Positions 17,452 to 27,616 of a stretch of 64,000 bases of DNA are shown in pieces. Position numbers and translations under genes: made by a program. The stretch is from Paenibacillus barengoltzii NBRC 101215 (GTDB lineage: Bacteria > Bacillota > Bacilli > Paenibacillales > Paenibacillaceae). The stretch spans positions 33,193 to 97,192 of the forward strand of contig NZ_BILV01000014.1 in NCBI RefSeq assembly GCF_004000745.1. The letters run 5' to 3'. The notes beneath the pieces are model-generated. The model had not been told where the DNA came from and searched no databases. It saw only the letters and a list, made by a program, of their open reading frames with translations. The stretch's first letter is position 1. Every line of letters begins with the position of its first letter.

Positions 17452-18966
17452 ATGAAAAGGTCTTTGAAGCTCATCTCTACTCTATGTGCTGTGATGCTTT
17501 TCTTGTCCGTTCTTGCGGCTTGCGGCGGCGGTTCAAACTCCAATTCTTCGTCGTCCAGCAATACGCCATCGGACACTTCTTCCAACACCTCTACAGATAA
17601 CTCGACAACAACAGGTTCTGGGGAAATCCCGACCTTGGTGTGGTGGACGATTGGCGGACAAATTCCGGATAACTTCGAGAAAGCCGTCGAAGCGATGAAT
17701 GAATACACCGCAGAAAAAATTGGCGTTAAAGTAGATATCAAGGTAGCCAGCTGGGGCGAGTGGGACACCAAAATCAATACGATTGTAAATACGGGTGAAC
17801 CTTTCGACATTCTGTTTACCAACGTCTCCAAATACAATCAGCAAGTGACGATGGGCGCATTGGCGGACATCACCGAGCTGGTGCAAAGTGAGACGCCGGA
17901 GCTGTACAACTTCATTCCAGAGAAAGTATGGGATGGGACGAAGGTTGACGGCAAAATCTATGCTGTGCCAACCTATAAGGATTCTTCGATGACCCAATAC
18001 TGGGTGTTCGACCACAAATATGTTGATAAATACGGCATCGACTTAAGCAACATCAAGACGTTGAAGGATCTGGATAAACCGTTCCACGATATGAAAGCAG
18101 GCGAAGGCAAGAGCTTCTATCCGTTGCCACTGACGCAAGGCGATGGGTTTAACGGATTCTTCAATCGGTATGACGATCTTGCACTGGGCTTCCCTCCGGT
18201 TGGCGTGAAGGTAGACGACGCTTCCCGTCAAGTCGTTTCCGTGCTGGAACAGCAAGATATCATGGATGAACTGAAGATTTTGCACCAATGGTACAAAGAT
18301 GGCATTATCAATCCAGATGCTCCAACCAAGCCTGAAGCCGACAAAGGCCGTCCATTCTTCAGTGCACAAGGCTTCCCAGGCGCGGATATCACTTGGCAAA
18401 TTAACGAAGGCGTCGAAAAGTACGATATGACGCAAGTTTATGGTCCGCTCTATACGACGGCTACGATTCAAGGTTCCCTCAACGGAATCTCGGCGAACTC
18501 GAAGTATAAGAAGGAAGCACTGAAATACCTGGAGCTGGTGAATACGGATCCGAAGCTGCGTAACATGCTGGCCTTTGGTGAAGAAGGCGTGGACTATGTG
18601 AAAGTAGATGGCGAGAAAGTGGTTGAACGGATTTCTGATACTTGGCCGCTGGCCGCTTATACGCAAGGCACATTCTTCAACATGGCAACAACCAAAGGGG
18701 CTCCAGAAGATCAATGGCAACAAGTTCAAAAGCTGAACGAACAAGCAACAGCTTCGGCCTTGCTGGGCTTCTCGCTCGACACAACGAATCTGCAAACGGA
18801 AGTGGCGAACGTAAAAGCAACATGGGATAAATACCGTTACGAGTTGCTGACGGGCGCATCCGATCCGGAGAAGATGGTACCGAAGATTGTTGAAGAACTT
18901 AAGAAAGCCGGGATGGATACGATCATGAAGGCAGCTCAAGAGCAAATCGATGCCTTCTTTCAATAA
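17452..18966 (+). CDS. lplA: extracellular sugar-binding lipoprotein, LplA type
   Basis: A 504-residue lipoprotein that captures an oligosaccharide outside the membrane and hands it to the LplB/YtcP permeases. The signal peptide ends SVLAAC with lipidated Cys24, then a Ser/Asn/Thr-rich tether of about 35 residues, then the mature fold IPTLVWWTIGGQIPDN. AAAGGGAGGAT precedes the ATG. Clean, highly biased codons suggest strong expression. It is paralogous to the protein at 21625-23145: both share the pattern DTxLPKxxxELKxAGxD near the C-terminus in variant form and the segment YTQGxFF/NWF. Substrate inferred from the neighbouring xylanase. Confidence 0.9.
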   Translation: MKRSLKLISTLCAVMLFLSVLAACGGGSNSNSSSSSNTPSDTSSNTSTDNSTTTGSGEIPTLVWWTIGGQIPDNFEKAVEAMNEYTAEKIGVKVDIKVASWGEWDTKINTIVNTGEPFDILFTNVSKYNQQVTMGALADITELVQSETPELYNFIPEKVWDGTKVDGKIYAVPTYKDSSMTQYWVFDHKYVDKYGIDLSNIKTLKDLDKPFHDMKAGEGKSFYPLPLTQGDGFNGFFNRYDDLALGFPPVGVKVDDASRQVVSVLEQQDIMDELKILHQWYKDGIINPDAPTKPEADKGRPFFSAQGFPGADITWQINEGVEKYDMTQVYGPLYTTATIQGSLNGISANSKYKKEALKYLELVNTDPKLRNMLAFGEEGVDYVKVDGEKVVERISDTWPLAAYTQGTFFNMATTKGAPEDQWQQVQKLNEQATASALLGFSLDTTNLQTEVANVKATWDKYRYELLTGASDPEKMVPKIVEELKKAGMDTIMKAAQEQIDAFFQ

Positions 18967-18987
18967 GAAATAAAGCCCGAGTAAGTG

Positions 18988-19023
18988 AGCCCGGACGGAG
19001 GAGGATTCCCCGTTCGGGCTTTC
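18988..19023 (+). terminator. terminator after the sugar ABC operon
   Basis: AGCCCG-G-ACGG pairs with CCGT-T-CGGGCT around an 11-base loop. Another AGCCCG at 18974 could compete for the right arm. The T run is short, so termination may be partial and allow some read-through into the two-component genes. Confidence 0.6.
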
Positions 19024-19100
19024 CCATATGATGATATAATGGGAATGAATGAGGGCAATGGAATCAGCGCCGCAAGACTAACGGTGAAGGAGGCGCGGGA

Positions 19101-20828
19101 GTGGGTTCCTTTTGGCAGATTAAAATCTATCGCAACAAATTCATTGCCTATACGGTGTTTGTCGTAGCCATCGGTCTCGTGCTGGGCCTTATGACCTGCG
19201 CGGTGCTCATCTATCAGTGGATCGAGGGGGCTCGTAACGAGGCGGTCAGCGCCTTCGGCCGGGTCGAGAGCGAACTGCAGTATGATACCGATCGTATTGA
19301 GGCTTATATGCAGCGGATCTATTCCAATGACCGCTTGATGACGGATGTCCGATATTTCTTGGGAAACACGGCGGAAGGGTATCTGACGAGCAGACTGGAA
19401 TACAGCTTGTATAATGAGCCGTTGGTTTCCTTCCCTGAAGATATGAGGGCCTTCTTATACAGCTCGATGAAGGGGGATCTCACGCAAGTCAGTTTGCATA
19501 CCGAGAACGGGGCCAACCTCGTGCGGTTTAGCAACAGCGGCAATGTCAGCTTTCGGTTTGGCGTTCCGAATACGGATGAGATTTTTCGCGAGAAATTGGA
19601 GAAAGGATTTGTGTACCGGAAGAAGCTGTCCGATCCAAACCAAATCTCTCGTCAGATTGGGGAATTTCGCTTCCTGATTGGCAGCGAACCGTTATTCCGA
19701 AAGATTCTTGGCTATAAATTGGATATCGCCGCTGCCGTCAGTGGTACGGGTGAAGTGTACATGATCACCGGGATGGATCACGGAACGCAGGAGATGATTC
19801 TGCGCGCCGCTGAAGAGACCCGCAACAGCGGATTTTCTTCCCTTGGCGGATTAAAAAATGTCTTCTTCATGAACTTCCATTCCACGAAGTTTGATTACCG
19901 TTTGATCATGCTTGTGGACTTGTCCCATCTGATGCGTGAGAAAGCGGGCATACTAGCCACCATCGTTGGCAGTGTCTTGCTGGCCATGATCAGCGTTCTG
20001 ATGCTCATCAGCTACAACATGCGAGATGACGCCAGATTTTTGAAGCATATTATCAATTCCATTAAACGGGTCAAAACGGCCGATTTCACACCGAATTCCC
20101 CTGCCCGATATCGCCGTAACGAGTACGGGATGATTGCCCGGGAATTGGACGATATGGTTCATGAGCTGGACAAACATATCCGTACGGAATATTTGCTAAA
20201 GCTCAAGCAGCAGGAAACCGAGATGAAAGCGCTTCAGCATCAGATCAACCCGCATTTTCTCTATAATACGCTGGAGTCGATTCGATCTACCGCGTTGTTG
20301 CACAAGGACGTGGATACTGCGGATGCGATCGCGACCCTAGGCTCCTTGTACCGCGATATCGTCCACAAAGATAATATTATTACGATCGGCGAAGAACTGG
20401 AGCTGCTGCAGAAATTTTTAAGCATCATGGAGCTCAAATATCCGGGAAGATTCTATTATCAAATTGATGTGGAAGAGCCGCTGCTTGCCATATCCACGGT
20501 GAAATTTTGGATGCAACCGCTGGCTGAGAACTTCTTCGTGCATGGCTTTAATCCGAGCAGTGAATTTAATTTGCTCGTCGTGAATGGCTGGGAGGAGGAA
20601 GGGCGCTTCGTTCTCGAATTTGTGGATAATGGCAAAAGTATACCTGAAGCGCGCTTGGAGGAAGTGAGACGATGTCTTTACAGCAGAGAGGATGCCCCCG
20701 TTCGGAGCATTGGGCTAAGGAATGTGTATACTCGGCTGAGCTTTTTCTATGGGGACGCTTTTCGGATGGAAATTGAGAATAATGAGGAAGCAGGAGTCAA
20801 AATTACCGTAATCATCTCAAAGGGGTGA
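19101..20828 (+). CDS. sensor histidine kinase, YesM family
   Basis: A 575-residue membrane kinase. One helix near residues 14-36, a large extracellular sensor region (about 37-290), a second helix near 292-312, a short HAMP-like linker, then the His_kinase domain with LKALQHQINPHFLYNTLESI-type core (phosphoacceptor His385, written here from the segment MKALQHQINPHFLYNTLE). The C-terminal ATPase domain has FVDNGKSIPE and IGLRNVYTRL. GTG start set by AAGGAGG at 19087-19093. The next gene, eight bases later, is its response regulator. The pair most likely senses xylo-oligosaccharide outside the cell and switches on the neighbouring importers. Confidence 0.9.
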   Translation: MGSFWQIKIYRNKFIAYTVFVVAIGLVLGLMTCAVLIYQWIEGARNEAVSAFGRVESELQYDTDRIEAYMQRIYSNDRLMTDVRYFLGNTAEGYLTSRLEYSLYNEPLVSFPEDMRAFLYSSMKGDLTQVSLHTENGANLVRFSNSGNVSFRFGVPNTDEIFREKLEKGFVYRKKLSDPNQISRQIGEFRFLIGSEPLFRKILGYKLDIAAAVSGTGEVYMITGMDHGTQEMILRAAEETRNSGFSSLGGLKNVFFMNFHSTKFDYRLIMLVDLSHLMREKAGILATIVGSVLLAMISVLMLISYNMRDDARFLKHIINSIKRVKTADFTPNSPARYRRNEYGMIARELDDMVHELDKHIRTEYLLKLKQQETEMKALQHQINPHFLYNTLESIRSTALLHKDVDTADAIATLGSLYRDIVHKDNIITIGEELELLQKFLSIMELKYPGRFYYQIDVEEPLLAISTVKFWMQPLAENFFVHGFNPSSEFNLLVVNGWEEEGRFVLEFVDNGKSIPEARLEEVRRCLYSREDAPVRSIGLRNVYTRLSFFYGDAFRMEIENNEEAGVKITVIISKG

Positions 20829-20835
20829 CTGCAGG

Positions 20836-21597
20836 ATGTACAAACTTCTGATCGTAGATGATGAACCGCAGATTCTGGAGGGGATGAAGCGAACCCTGAA
20901 TTGGGAAGAGTACGGCTTCCACCTGATCGAGACGTGTGAAACGAGGGAAGATGCGATCGCTAAATCTGTGGAGATTATACCGGACATCGCTATCTTCGAC
21001 GTACGTATCGGCCCGGATCTCGGTTATGAGATTATCCAAAAGCTCAATGAGCTGCGTCTTCCAACCCAATATATCATTATGAGCGGGTACAGCGAGTTTG
21101 AATATGCCCAAGCGGCGATCCGTTGCGGCGTGAAGGACTATCTGCTCAAGCCCGTCGATCGTTCCAAGCTGCAGACGGTGATTGAGAAGATCATTGTGGA
21201 GGACCTGAACGGGGACTTGGACGGGATTCACAAGCAAGATCTGAATATAGACCCGATCCTGGGCATTCCTTACGAGGAACTGTCCAAGCTTACGAACCGC
21301 ATATTGCTGATGGTGAAGGCGGAATACGCTCAGAACATTACCCTGAAGTCGGTAGCTGAGCGGTTTCGCATGAACAGCACGTACCTGGGGCAGCTGTTTC
21401 TAAAGGAAACCCGCATGAAGTTTTCGGAGTATTTGATGGCTTACCGGATGCTGCAAGCGAAGGAACAGATCCTGACCACCAACGAGAAGATTTCCAGTAT
21501 TGCGCATAGTGTCGGGTATCCGAATTTGAATTATTTTTATACCCAGTTTCAAGGATACTTTGGCATGTCCCCATCAGATTTACGGAAAAAAAGCTAG
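20836..21597 (+). CDS. response regulator with AraC-type DNA-binding domain, YesN family
   Basis: A 253-residue regulator. The receiver domain (residues 1-120) has VDDEP at 7-11, phosphoacceptor Asp55 in IAIFDVRIG, and KPVDRSK. After a short linker the AraC double HTH runs from about 150 to 250: ITLKSVAERFRMNSTYLGQL and ISSIAHSVGYPNLNYFYTQF, then GMSPSDLRK. Shorter than YesN proteins with an extra middle domain. Translated eight bases after the kinase. Confidence 0.9.
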   Translation: MYKLLIVDDEPQILEGMKRTLNWEEYGFHLIETCETREDAIAKSVEIIPDIAIFDVRIGPDLGYEIIQKLNELRLPTQYIIMSGYSEFEYAQAAIRCGVKDYLLKPVDRSKLQTVIEKIIVEDLNGDLDGIHKQDLNIDPILGIPYEELSKLTNRILLMVKAEYAQNITLKSVAERFRMNSTYLGQLFLKETRMKFSEYLMAYRMLQAKEQILTTNEKISSIAHSVGYPNLNYFYTQFQGYFGMSPSDLRKKS

Positions 21598-21624
21598 TCT
21601 CCTCGTAGCGGAAAGGAGGATGTT

Positions 21625-23145
21625 ATGCAGCAGCCCTCTTGGTTCAGACACCTGACCCTATGCGCGGTGGTCGCCGGCTTGTTAGCCTTGTTGGCCGTGG
21701 GTTGTTCCCTTTTTTCGGATAAAGGGGCTACGGCGCCCCATGGGGACATGGTCAATCTGGTCTACTATACGATTGGAGAGCCGGATCCGGATCTGGAGTT
21801 GGTGAATGCCAAAATCAATGAAGTGTTGGCCAAGAAAATCGGCATCACGATCACCTATAACAAGGTCGGATGGCAGGAATACGAAAACCGCCTGAACGCC
21901 ATGGTATCGGCAGGAACTCCCTTCGACATCGCTTACGCCCCTGAGTTCACGACATATGTCAAACGCGGGGCCTGGCTGCGGCTGGATGACTATCTGTCCA
22001 ATACGGGCAAGGATATGTATGATGTGATTGACCCGATCTTTTGGGAAGGGGTGCGCATGGACGACGGGGGGATCTACGGGGTGCCGACCAACAAGGAACT
22101 CGCGGTCCGCCAACAATGGATGTATCCGGAAGAGCTGGTGAGCAAGTATAACCTCGATATTACGAAGTACAACACGTTGGAATCCCTGGAGCCGTTGCTG
22201 CAGATGATCCAGCAGAAGGAACCTGAGTATCTGCCAATGGAGCTGGATAAAGACTCCCATAACTTCTTCGCTTTACATGGTTATGAGTATGTTATTGATA
22301 AGGAACTCCCGTTGATGGTACGGTCACTAGAGCCGACCCCTCAGGTTGTGAACATCTTCGAAACGGAGGAAGCCCGGCAGGTGATGGATACGCTGCGGCA
22401 TTATTATCAGGCCGGCTACATCAATGAGGATGCGGCTTTGAGGGAAAGTCAGGAACTGGAGCGGGGCAAAAAGGTGTTCTGGAAGGCGTCGAGCGGCGGT
22501 CCCTTGTCCGATCATAGCTGGAGTAAGGATCGCGGCTACAGAGTGGTGGCGCATCCCGTCACGACCGAGGTGGTCACGACCGAGGACGTGCGGGGAGGCG
22601 TTATGGCTGTGAGCGCCGATACGAAGTACCCGGTCGAATGTATCAAGTTCCTGAATCTGCTGAATACCGATCCTGAGGTGCGGAACCTGTTCAACTATGG
22701 GATCGAAGGCGTGCATTACACGATAGACAAGAACGGCCAAGTCGTGCTGATCCCAAGGAAGGATGCCGACGGTAACCCGATTCCGGACGCTTTGCCAGGG
22801 TATACGGGCGTGACCTATACCCAAGGCAACTGGTTCATTCTGAAGACGCGAGGCGGAGACGATCCGGAGCCGTTAAACAAATGGGAGGAGTTCCGCGCCT
22901 CGAACGCCCGGGCCGTGAAGTCCAGCACGTTTGGGTTTACGCCGGATTTATCAATGATGCCGATCCAGATCCAGAACATTAAGATGGTATGGCAAAAATA
23001 TTATCCCAGCCTCATGACCGGCAGCGTAGACGTCGACACGGAGCTTCCGAAGTTTAATGAGGAGCTGAAGCAGGCGGGATTGGACGAGGTTCGGGCCGAG
23101 ATCCAGAAGCAGCTGGATGCCTGGAGCGCCTCGAAGCAACAGTGA
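21625..23145 (+). CDS. second sugar-binding lipoprotein, paralog of LplA
   Basis: A 506-residue lipoprotein: signal peptide ending LLAVGC with Cys27, mature part from DMVNLVYYTIGEPDPDLELV. It is related over its whole length to the binding protein at 17452 but clearly diverged and with a higher GC codon choice. AAAGGAGG sets the ATG 27 bases after the response regulator gene. Being co-transcribed with the kinase and regulator rather than with permeases, it may either feed the same channel with another oligosaccharide or present ligand to the sensor kinase, as periplasmic binding proteins do in some other systems. The second option is inference. Confidence 0.85.
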   Translation: MQQPSWFRHLTLCAVVAGLLALLAVGCSLFSDKGATAPHGDMVNLVYYTIGEPDPDLELVNAKINEVLAKKIGITITYNKVGWQEYENRLNAMVSAGTPFDIAYAPEFTTYVKRGAWLRLDDYLSNTGKDMYDVIDPIFWEGVRMDDGGIYGVPTNKELAVRQQWMYPEELVSKYNLDITKYNTLESLEPLLQMIQQKEPEYLPMELDKDSHNFFALHGYEYVIDKELPLMVRSLEPTPQVVNIFETEEARQVMDTLRHYYQAGYINEDAALRESQELERGKKVFWKASSGGPLSDHSWSKDRGYRVVAHPVTTEVVTTEDVRGGVMAVSADTKYPVECIKFLNLLNTDPEVRNLFNYGIEGVHYTIDKNGQVVLIPRKDADGNPIPDALPGYTGVTYTQGNWFILKTRGGDDPEPLNKWEEFRASNARAVKSSTFGFTPDLSMMPIQIQNIKMVWQKYYPSLMTGSVDVDTELPKFNEELKQAGLDEVRAEIQKQLDAWSASKQQ

Positions 23146-23150
23146 GTCTG

Positions 23151-23197
23151 AAAAAAACGGCGGTGCAAGGAGTTGGAATCCTGGCACCGCCGTTTTT
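23151..23197. terminator. bidirectional terminator between binding protein and xylanase genes
   Basis: AAAAACGGCGGTGC and GCACCGCCGTTTTT form a 14-pair stem with A runs before and T runs after, so it serves both convergent genes. Confidence 0.92.
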
Positions 23198-23201
23198 GGT
23201 A

Positions 23202-26200
23202 TTATTTTTTCCCTTTCGGGACTTTGACTGTGGCTTGAGCCGTCGTCTTATTGCCCGCCTTGTCGGTTGCTTCATAGGTGATGGTGTAAATTCTTCCGTT
23301 TCCATTGCCCGAACGTTCGGCACGAAGCAAGAACTCTTGATCCGCCGTCCCGTAGTCTGCACCTTGAATGTCGTTGGCCGTGTTGCCATCGCCCACCCCG
23401 TTATCGCTCTCGTTGCTGGTGATGGATACCAGCTTGATCGTGTCAATGCCGGATCCTTCGTCGCTGGCTTTCCAGGTAACCTTGATCGGAACCAGCTTGT
23501 GATTAGGCGTGGAGAGGACGGACGGGCTAACGGTCAGCTTCAAGACCGGCGGCGTCGTATCGACAGGGCCTTTGCCCGTCAGCGTTAGCACGCCGAAGAC
23601 GGAGGGGTCCTGATACCCGTTGCCGGTGGCGTCGTTCCAGGCGGCTACACTTTGGCGCGCGCCGTCTTTGGCATCGTTGATCTGCGCGTCGAAGCCGATT
23701 TTTACATAATTCGCCGGGGTGATTGTTTTCAATGGGATCTTCATTTCCACCGTATAGTTCGTTCCGTTGACCCGGACTGCCGATACGAAGCCTTCAGCGA
23801 TGGACGCCGGATTAAAGCTGGTCTCATTCGCGTAGTTCACGCGGTATTGTCCATCATCGGATTGGTAGAACGAGGTTTTGGCGTTATTTTCGTCCAGGAA
23901 CACCTCGACGGAGTCCTGCTCCCATGGGTTGGGGCTGTTCTTATCCAGCTGCGCATCGCTCACTTGGATCAGGACGTACAGGTTGTGATCGTCCCAGAGC
24001 GCTTTGGCCGTACCGGTTGCGCCTTGCCAAGCGGTCTGGTACCGCTCGATCGGCATCGCCGGCGCTTGATTCCAAATCGCGTCGACGGCTCCGTCTACGG
24101 CAGGTGTGCCATAGAGGGCGGTGGATTGATTCGCCTCCGACACGTCCGGCTGGTGCTCTTCGATAAATTTGGCGGGGTCAATTACGCCGTAATAGGCTGG
24201 TTTGGCTTGCAGGTTCTTGTCGAACAGCAACGGGTTGGTCGAGGAGCGCCAGCTTGTGCCGTCATCCAATCCCCAGAAGGTCACGCGTGCAATATGATCC
24301 GCATGGGCTTTGAACAGCTGCATCAACTGCGCGTACAAATACCCCTGCGCATTAGCCAGCTTCTCCGACAGCTCATAGTTGCTGCCGGCTTGGATGTCCA
24401 GCTCGGTGATGCTGATTTCTACGCCCAAGGAGATGAAGCGCTCCAAGGAGAGCCGCACATTCTCCGGATTCGTGTTGACATTATAGTGACCTTGCATGCC
24501 GATGCCATCGATGAGGAGTTTGCCGGGATGGGTCAGTGCATATTTGTCGTTCAGCGCTTTGACCATGTGGTAGATAGCCTGGGCTTTGTTCTGGTTGTCC
24601 TCGTTGTAATCGTTGTAATACAGCTTGATATTCCATTCCGGATGCTGGTCGAGCACTTCTCTGGCGGCGAGGAAGGCCTGCTCGACGTAATCTGCGCCGA
24701 TCGCGGTTTTCCATGGGGTTTCCCGCAAGGAAGCTTGCCAATCGCTAGGGTTCCCCGGGTTATCGTTCATCGCTTCATTCACGACGTCCCAAGAAATCAC
24801 GCGGTCGCCGAAATGCTCCATAACGGTTTGAATATGGGTGCGCAGGTTAGCCAAGGCTTCTGCCCGGCTTAAAGGCACCGTGTTACCTTGCGCATCCGTT
24901 GTTGTGTTCATCCAGGCTGGTGACTGCTGATGCCATACTAAGACGTGGCCATGCATCTGCATGCCTTCGGCAAGAACTTGATCCACCAAGGCATCCGCTG
25001 CGGTAAAGGTGAAATTGCCTTTTGTTGGCTGCAGGCCATCGGGCTTCATCGCATTACCGGCGGTAGCAACATTGTGGTGCATGTTAAGCAGCTCCAGACG
25101 TACGCCTTCCAGATCCTCCGCCGAGATGGCGCTGCCGATCAAGAAGTCGTCTTGGTATGCTGTTTTGATCGGGACGAGATCCTTCTGAATTTCGATCGGG
25201 CCGGATCCAGTGGGCTCGAAACGGATGTCGTCAATGTAAAAAGAAGCGGTGGCATTGTTCGAACTCTCCACATAGATCGTTAAAAACTCGCCGCCTACGC
25301 TGTTATAACGGTAGGTGCCTTCAAATTGAACCCAATCGTCCCCGGTGTTGATCGTTTTGGAGGAGAGTTGGACGTAATTGGCGCTGCTGCCATCACCGAT
25401 TTGCGTGGACAGCTGGATTTGCGAGCTGGCAGGCTCAATCAGCTTCACCCAGGCTGAGATTTTGTATTCTGCACCTTGGTCGACGTACTTCTCAACACGC
25501 AGCGATGGCCCGTGCCAGGTGTTGGTGCGGCCTTCCACCTTCAGCGCATAGGCACCGCCCGGTGTATGATTCGCTTCGTTCGTTACCGTCAACGTTTCTG
25601 TACCCGCCCGGCCTGTGAAGCCTCCGGTGGTCTGGTCTTCAAAGGTGATCGTGGTGAAAGGAAGGGCCGGGTCTCGAGGCGGTTGTTCGCCGCCGCCGGA
25701 GCTGTCTGCTTCTGTGATGCGAATATCTCCAATGTAATAAGGAACCGCAGCGCCTGCGGCGTTGGAGTTAATGCGCAGCGCTCGATCCGCGCTCGTATCT
25801 ACGGTGAATTCCTTCGTCAACGTCACCGCTTGCCCTGCGACATAATCTGTCTCGGCATAGTTGCCATAACTGTCTACGGTTTGGAGCGCGGCTTTCGCGT
25901 CGGCTGGCAAACTAACGTCAGCGTCTACGTAAATCGTCACGTGTGCCGTATAGGTCTTACCGTTCGTGAGGCCAATGTCGCTAAACCGAAAATCAGCAGC
26001 GTCCCAGTTGTTGACCCGATTGCTGATATACAGGGCGCCTCCGTCCTCATTCCCAGTAAACACTTTGCCGCTGACATACGTTAGGGTCGCGCCCCCCGAT
26101 TGAACCGCTTGGCCAATTCCACTCGCGAAGTCCTCATGATACACCGTCACCGTGTCGTCCGAAGCTGCGGTTCCAGCCTTCGTTACGTTGACTGGCCATC

Positions 26201-26264
26201 CTGCAGGCAGCAGCAACATCGCGGCGATCAGCAGCATGAAGGCGCGCTTCATCGTTTGATTCAT
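23202..26264 (-). CDS. secreted multidomain endo-1,4-beta-xylanase, GH10
   Basis: A 1020-residue secreted enzyme that cuts the xylan main chain. Order: signal peptide (1-31, cleaved near VTKAG); a first carbohydrate-binding module (about 35-200); a CBM22-like module (about 215-350, starting [16 protein letters not shown]); the GH10 barrel (about 360-715) with acid/base Glu497 in [11 protein letters not shown] and nucleophile Glu621 in ISITELDIQ; a CBM9 module (about 730-905, [14 protein letters not shown] ... EVFLDENN); and a C-terminal Ig-like domain from [14 protein letters not shown]. The ATG at 26264 has AAAGGGGAG seven bases before it and is better than one seven codons upstream. No S-layer-homology repeats are present, unlike many Paenibacillus xylanases of this layout, so it is probably released. 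A cre-like site lies upstream. Confidence 0.93.
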   Translation of the reverse strand: MNQTMKRAFMLLIAAMLLLPAGWPVNVTKAGTAASDDTVTVYHEDFASGIGQAVQSGGATLTYVSGKVFTGNEDGGALYISNRVNNWDAADFRFSDIGLTNGKTYTAHVTIYVDADVSLPADAKAALQTVDSYGNYAETDYVAGQAVTLTKEFTVDTSADRALRINSNAAGAAVPYYIGDIRITEADSSGGGEQPPRDPALPFTTITFEDQTTGGFTGRAGTETLTVTNEANHTPGGAYALKVEGRTNTWHGPSLRVEKYVDQGAEYKISAWVKLIEPASSQIQLSTQIGDGSSANYVQLSSKTINTGDDWVQFEGTYRYNSVGGEFLTIYVESSNNATASFYIDDIRFEPTGSGPIEIQKDLVPIKTAYQDDFLIGSAISAEDLEGVRLELLNMHHNVATAGNAMKPDGLQPTKGNFTFTAADALVDQVLAEGMQMHGHVLVWHQQSPAWMNTTTDAQGNTVPLSRAEALANLRTHIQTVMEHFGDRVISWDVVNEAMNDNPGNPSDWQASLRETPWKTAIGADYVEQAFLAAREVLDQHPEWNIKLYYNDYNEDNQNKAQAIYHMVKALNDKYALTHPGKLLIDGIGMQGHYNVNTNPENVRLSLERFISLGVEISITELDIQAGSNYELSEKLANAQGYLYAQLMQLFKAHADHIARVTFWGLDDGTSWRSSTNPLLFDKNLQAKPAYYGVIDPAKFIEEHQPDVSEANQSTALYGTPAVDGAVDAIWNQAPAMPIERYQTAWQGATGTAKALWDDHNLYVLIQVSDAQLDKNSPNPWEQDSVEVFLDENNAKTSFYQSDDGQYRVNYANETSFNPASIAEGFVSAVRVNGTNYTVEMKIPLKTITPANYVKIGFDAQINDAKDGARQSVAAWNDATGNGYQDPSVFGVLTLTGKGPVDTTPPVLKLTVSPSVLSTPNHKLVPIKVTWKASDEGSGIDTIKLVSITSNESDNGVGDGNTANDIQGADYGTADQEFLLRAERSGNGNGRIYTITYEATDKAGNKTTAQATVKVPKGKK

Positions 26265-26295
26265 GGACTCACTCCCCTTTGACATGGAATAGTTT

Positions 26296-26310
26296 GTTAA
26301 GCGCTTTCAT
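26296..26310 (-). promoter_or_regulatory. cre-like site upstream of the xylanase
   Basis: On the minus strand ATGAAAGCGCTTAAC has one mismatch to the cre consensus (the last defined C) and lies 32 bases before the xylanase start. Catabolite repression of the xylanase is likely. Confidence 0.5.
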
Positions 26311-26561
26311 TTTTTCTTATTAGAAGGCTCCTCCTTTCTTGCCACAAATCATACCATTCTGCTGTGAGCTTCGGCTTTCTCGAAATTAAAGAACTTTCCT
26401 TGGTTATTTTAGAAGGTGAAGGTGCGTTTAAGAGTTCTGTCTTCTTCAGCACAGAGGTTAGAAAATGGCCCCTATTTAGGCACTCATGGGTTTGACTGCT
26501 CTTAACCATCCTAACGCGTAAATCCAGCCCTGTATTAACGATCTAACTTGTTAAAGTCATC
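26311..26561. other. intergenic region between xylanase and yitT-like gene
   Basis: Should hold the xylanase promoter. On the minus strand TGGTATGAT, an extended -10, is the best candidate but no convincing -35 accompanies it. An open frame of 70 codons here has no ribosome site and is not accepted as a gene. Confidence 0.4.
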
Positions 26562-26590
26562 TTGACTTTCAAAATCCGAATCGCTACGAT
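26562..26590 (+). promoter_or_regulatory. promoter of the YitT-family gene
   Basis: TTGACT (26562-26567), 17-base spacer, TACGAT (26585-26590), 50 bases before the start codon. Confidence 0.6.
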
Positions 26591-26639
26591 GTTCTGGTTG
26601 TGAAAGCAGAAACATGGTGGAGAGAGGTTTGAAGTTGGA

Positions 26640-27482
26640 ATGAAGATGAGGAAGTATGCCGCGGATATTGCGGTCTTAATTGTAGGGGCCTTTTTATTTG
26701 CGCTGGCAGTCAATTTGTTTATCATACCGAACGACTTCGGTGAGGGAGGCGTCACGGGGGTCACGATCATTTTGTACTACCTGTTCCAGTGGTCGCCGTC
26801 GCTGGTCAATATCGTGATCAACGGGGTGCTGCTGATCGTCGGGTACAAATTTCTGGATCGGCGGACGACGATCTATACGATCATTGCGGTGGCGTTTAAC
26901 TCGTTGTTCCTGCATTTGACGGAGAGCTGGCGAATCGCTTCAAACGAGCCTACCATTAACGCGGTATTCGCTGGCGTATTTGTAGGTGTTGGTATCGGTC
27001 TGATTGTCCGTGTCGGCGGGACAACGGCGGGAACCGTCATTTTGGCCCGGATCGCCAATAAATATCTGGATTGGAATATCAGCTACGCGCTGTTGTTTTT
27101 TGATTTGATCGTGGCGTTCTCTTCTTATTTCATCATTGGCCCAGAGAAGCTGATGCTGACAATCATTAACTTGTATATAGGCACGAAGGTAATGGACTTC
27201 ATGATCGAGGGACTCAATCCCAAGAAAGCCGTCACCATCATTTCCGAGAAGCAGGATGACATCGCCGAAATGGTTGTCACCGAAATGGAGCGAGGCGTTA
27301 CTGTCCTCTCAGGCCATGGTTACTATACGAAGAACCCGAAGGAGGTCCTTTATATCGTGATCAGTAAGCAAGAGGTATCCACCTTGAAAAAGATCGTCCG
27401 CTCTATCGACCCCTCTGCGTTCCTGACGATTCACGATGTGCGGGATGTATTTGGAGAAGGGTTTTTGGATATTTCGAAGTGA
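26640..27482 (+). CDS. YitT family membrane protein (DUF2179)
   Basis: A 280-residue membrane protein with five or six N-terminal helices (residues 1-175) and a cytoplasmic C-terminal DUF2179 domain (about 195-275, KKAVTIISEKQDDIAEMV ... GYYTKNPKEVLYIVISK). IIPNDFGEGGVTGV near residue 28 and RVGGTTAGTVILARI near 125 are typical of the family. Function is unknown; paralogs are numerous in Bacillus. It is a single-gene unit between its own promoter and terminator. A second ATG two codons in is also possible. Confidence 0.9.
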   Translation: MKMRKYAADIAVLIVGAFLFALAVNLFIIPNDFGEGGVTGVTIILYYLFQWSPSLVNIVINGVLLIVGYKFLDRRTTIYTIIAVAFNSLFLHLTESWRIASNEPTINAVFAGVFVGVGIGLIVRVGGTTAGTVILARIANKYLDWNISYALLFFDLIVAFSSYFIIGPEKLMLTIINLYIGTKVMDFMIEGLNPKKAVTIISEKQDDIAEMVVTEMERGVTVLSGHGYYTKNPKEVLYIVISKQEVSTLKKIVRSIDPSAFLTIHDVRDVFGEGFLDISK

Positions 27483-27531
27483 GGGAATTATAGTTAGATA
27501 TTTATAGTAGTTGAAATATATCCCTAAAACG

Positions 27532-27564
27532 AACCGTCAGGATAATCTCCCTGATGGTTTTTTT
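27532..27564 (+). terminator. intrinsic terminator of the YitT-family gene
   Basis: AACC-G-TCAGG pairs with CCTGA-T-GGTT, followed by seven T residues. Confidence 0.88.
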
Positions 27565-27587
27565 CTTAAAAACACAATTTTGATGTA

Positions 27588-27615
27588 TTGACAACGAATA
27601 GATAATCAATATACT
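27588..27615 (+). promoter_or_regulatory. promoter of the ribose/xylose-type ABC operon
   Basis: TTGACA (27588-27593), 16-base spacer, TATACT (27610-27615): a strong sigma-A promoter about 107 bases before the ATPase gene. Confidence 0.8.
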
Positions 27616-27616
27616 T

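Noticed and set aside
18043..18963. 306-codon open frame opposite the LplA-type binding protein
   Set aside because: Shadow frame; the sense gene has lipobox, ribosome site and family match.
23652..24872. 406-codon open frame opposite the xylanase
   Set aside because: Antisense to the catalytic domain of GH10, Arg/Val/Gly-rich, no family features or ribosome site.
26271..26310. 13-codon upstream ORF in the xylanase leader
   Set aside because: The nearest AGGAGG is about 19 bases from its ATG and it overlaps the cre-like site; likely chance.
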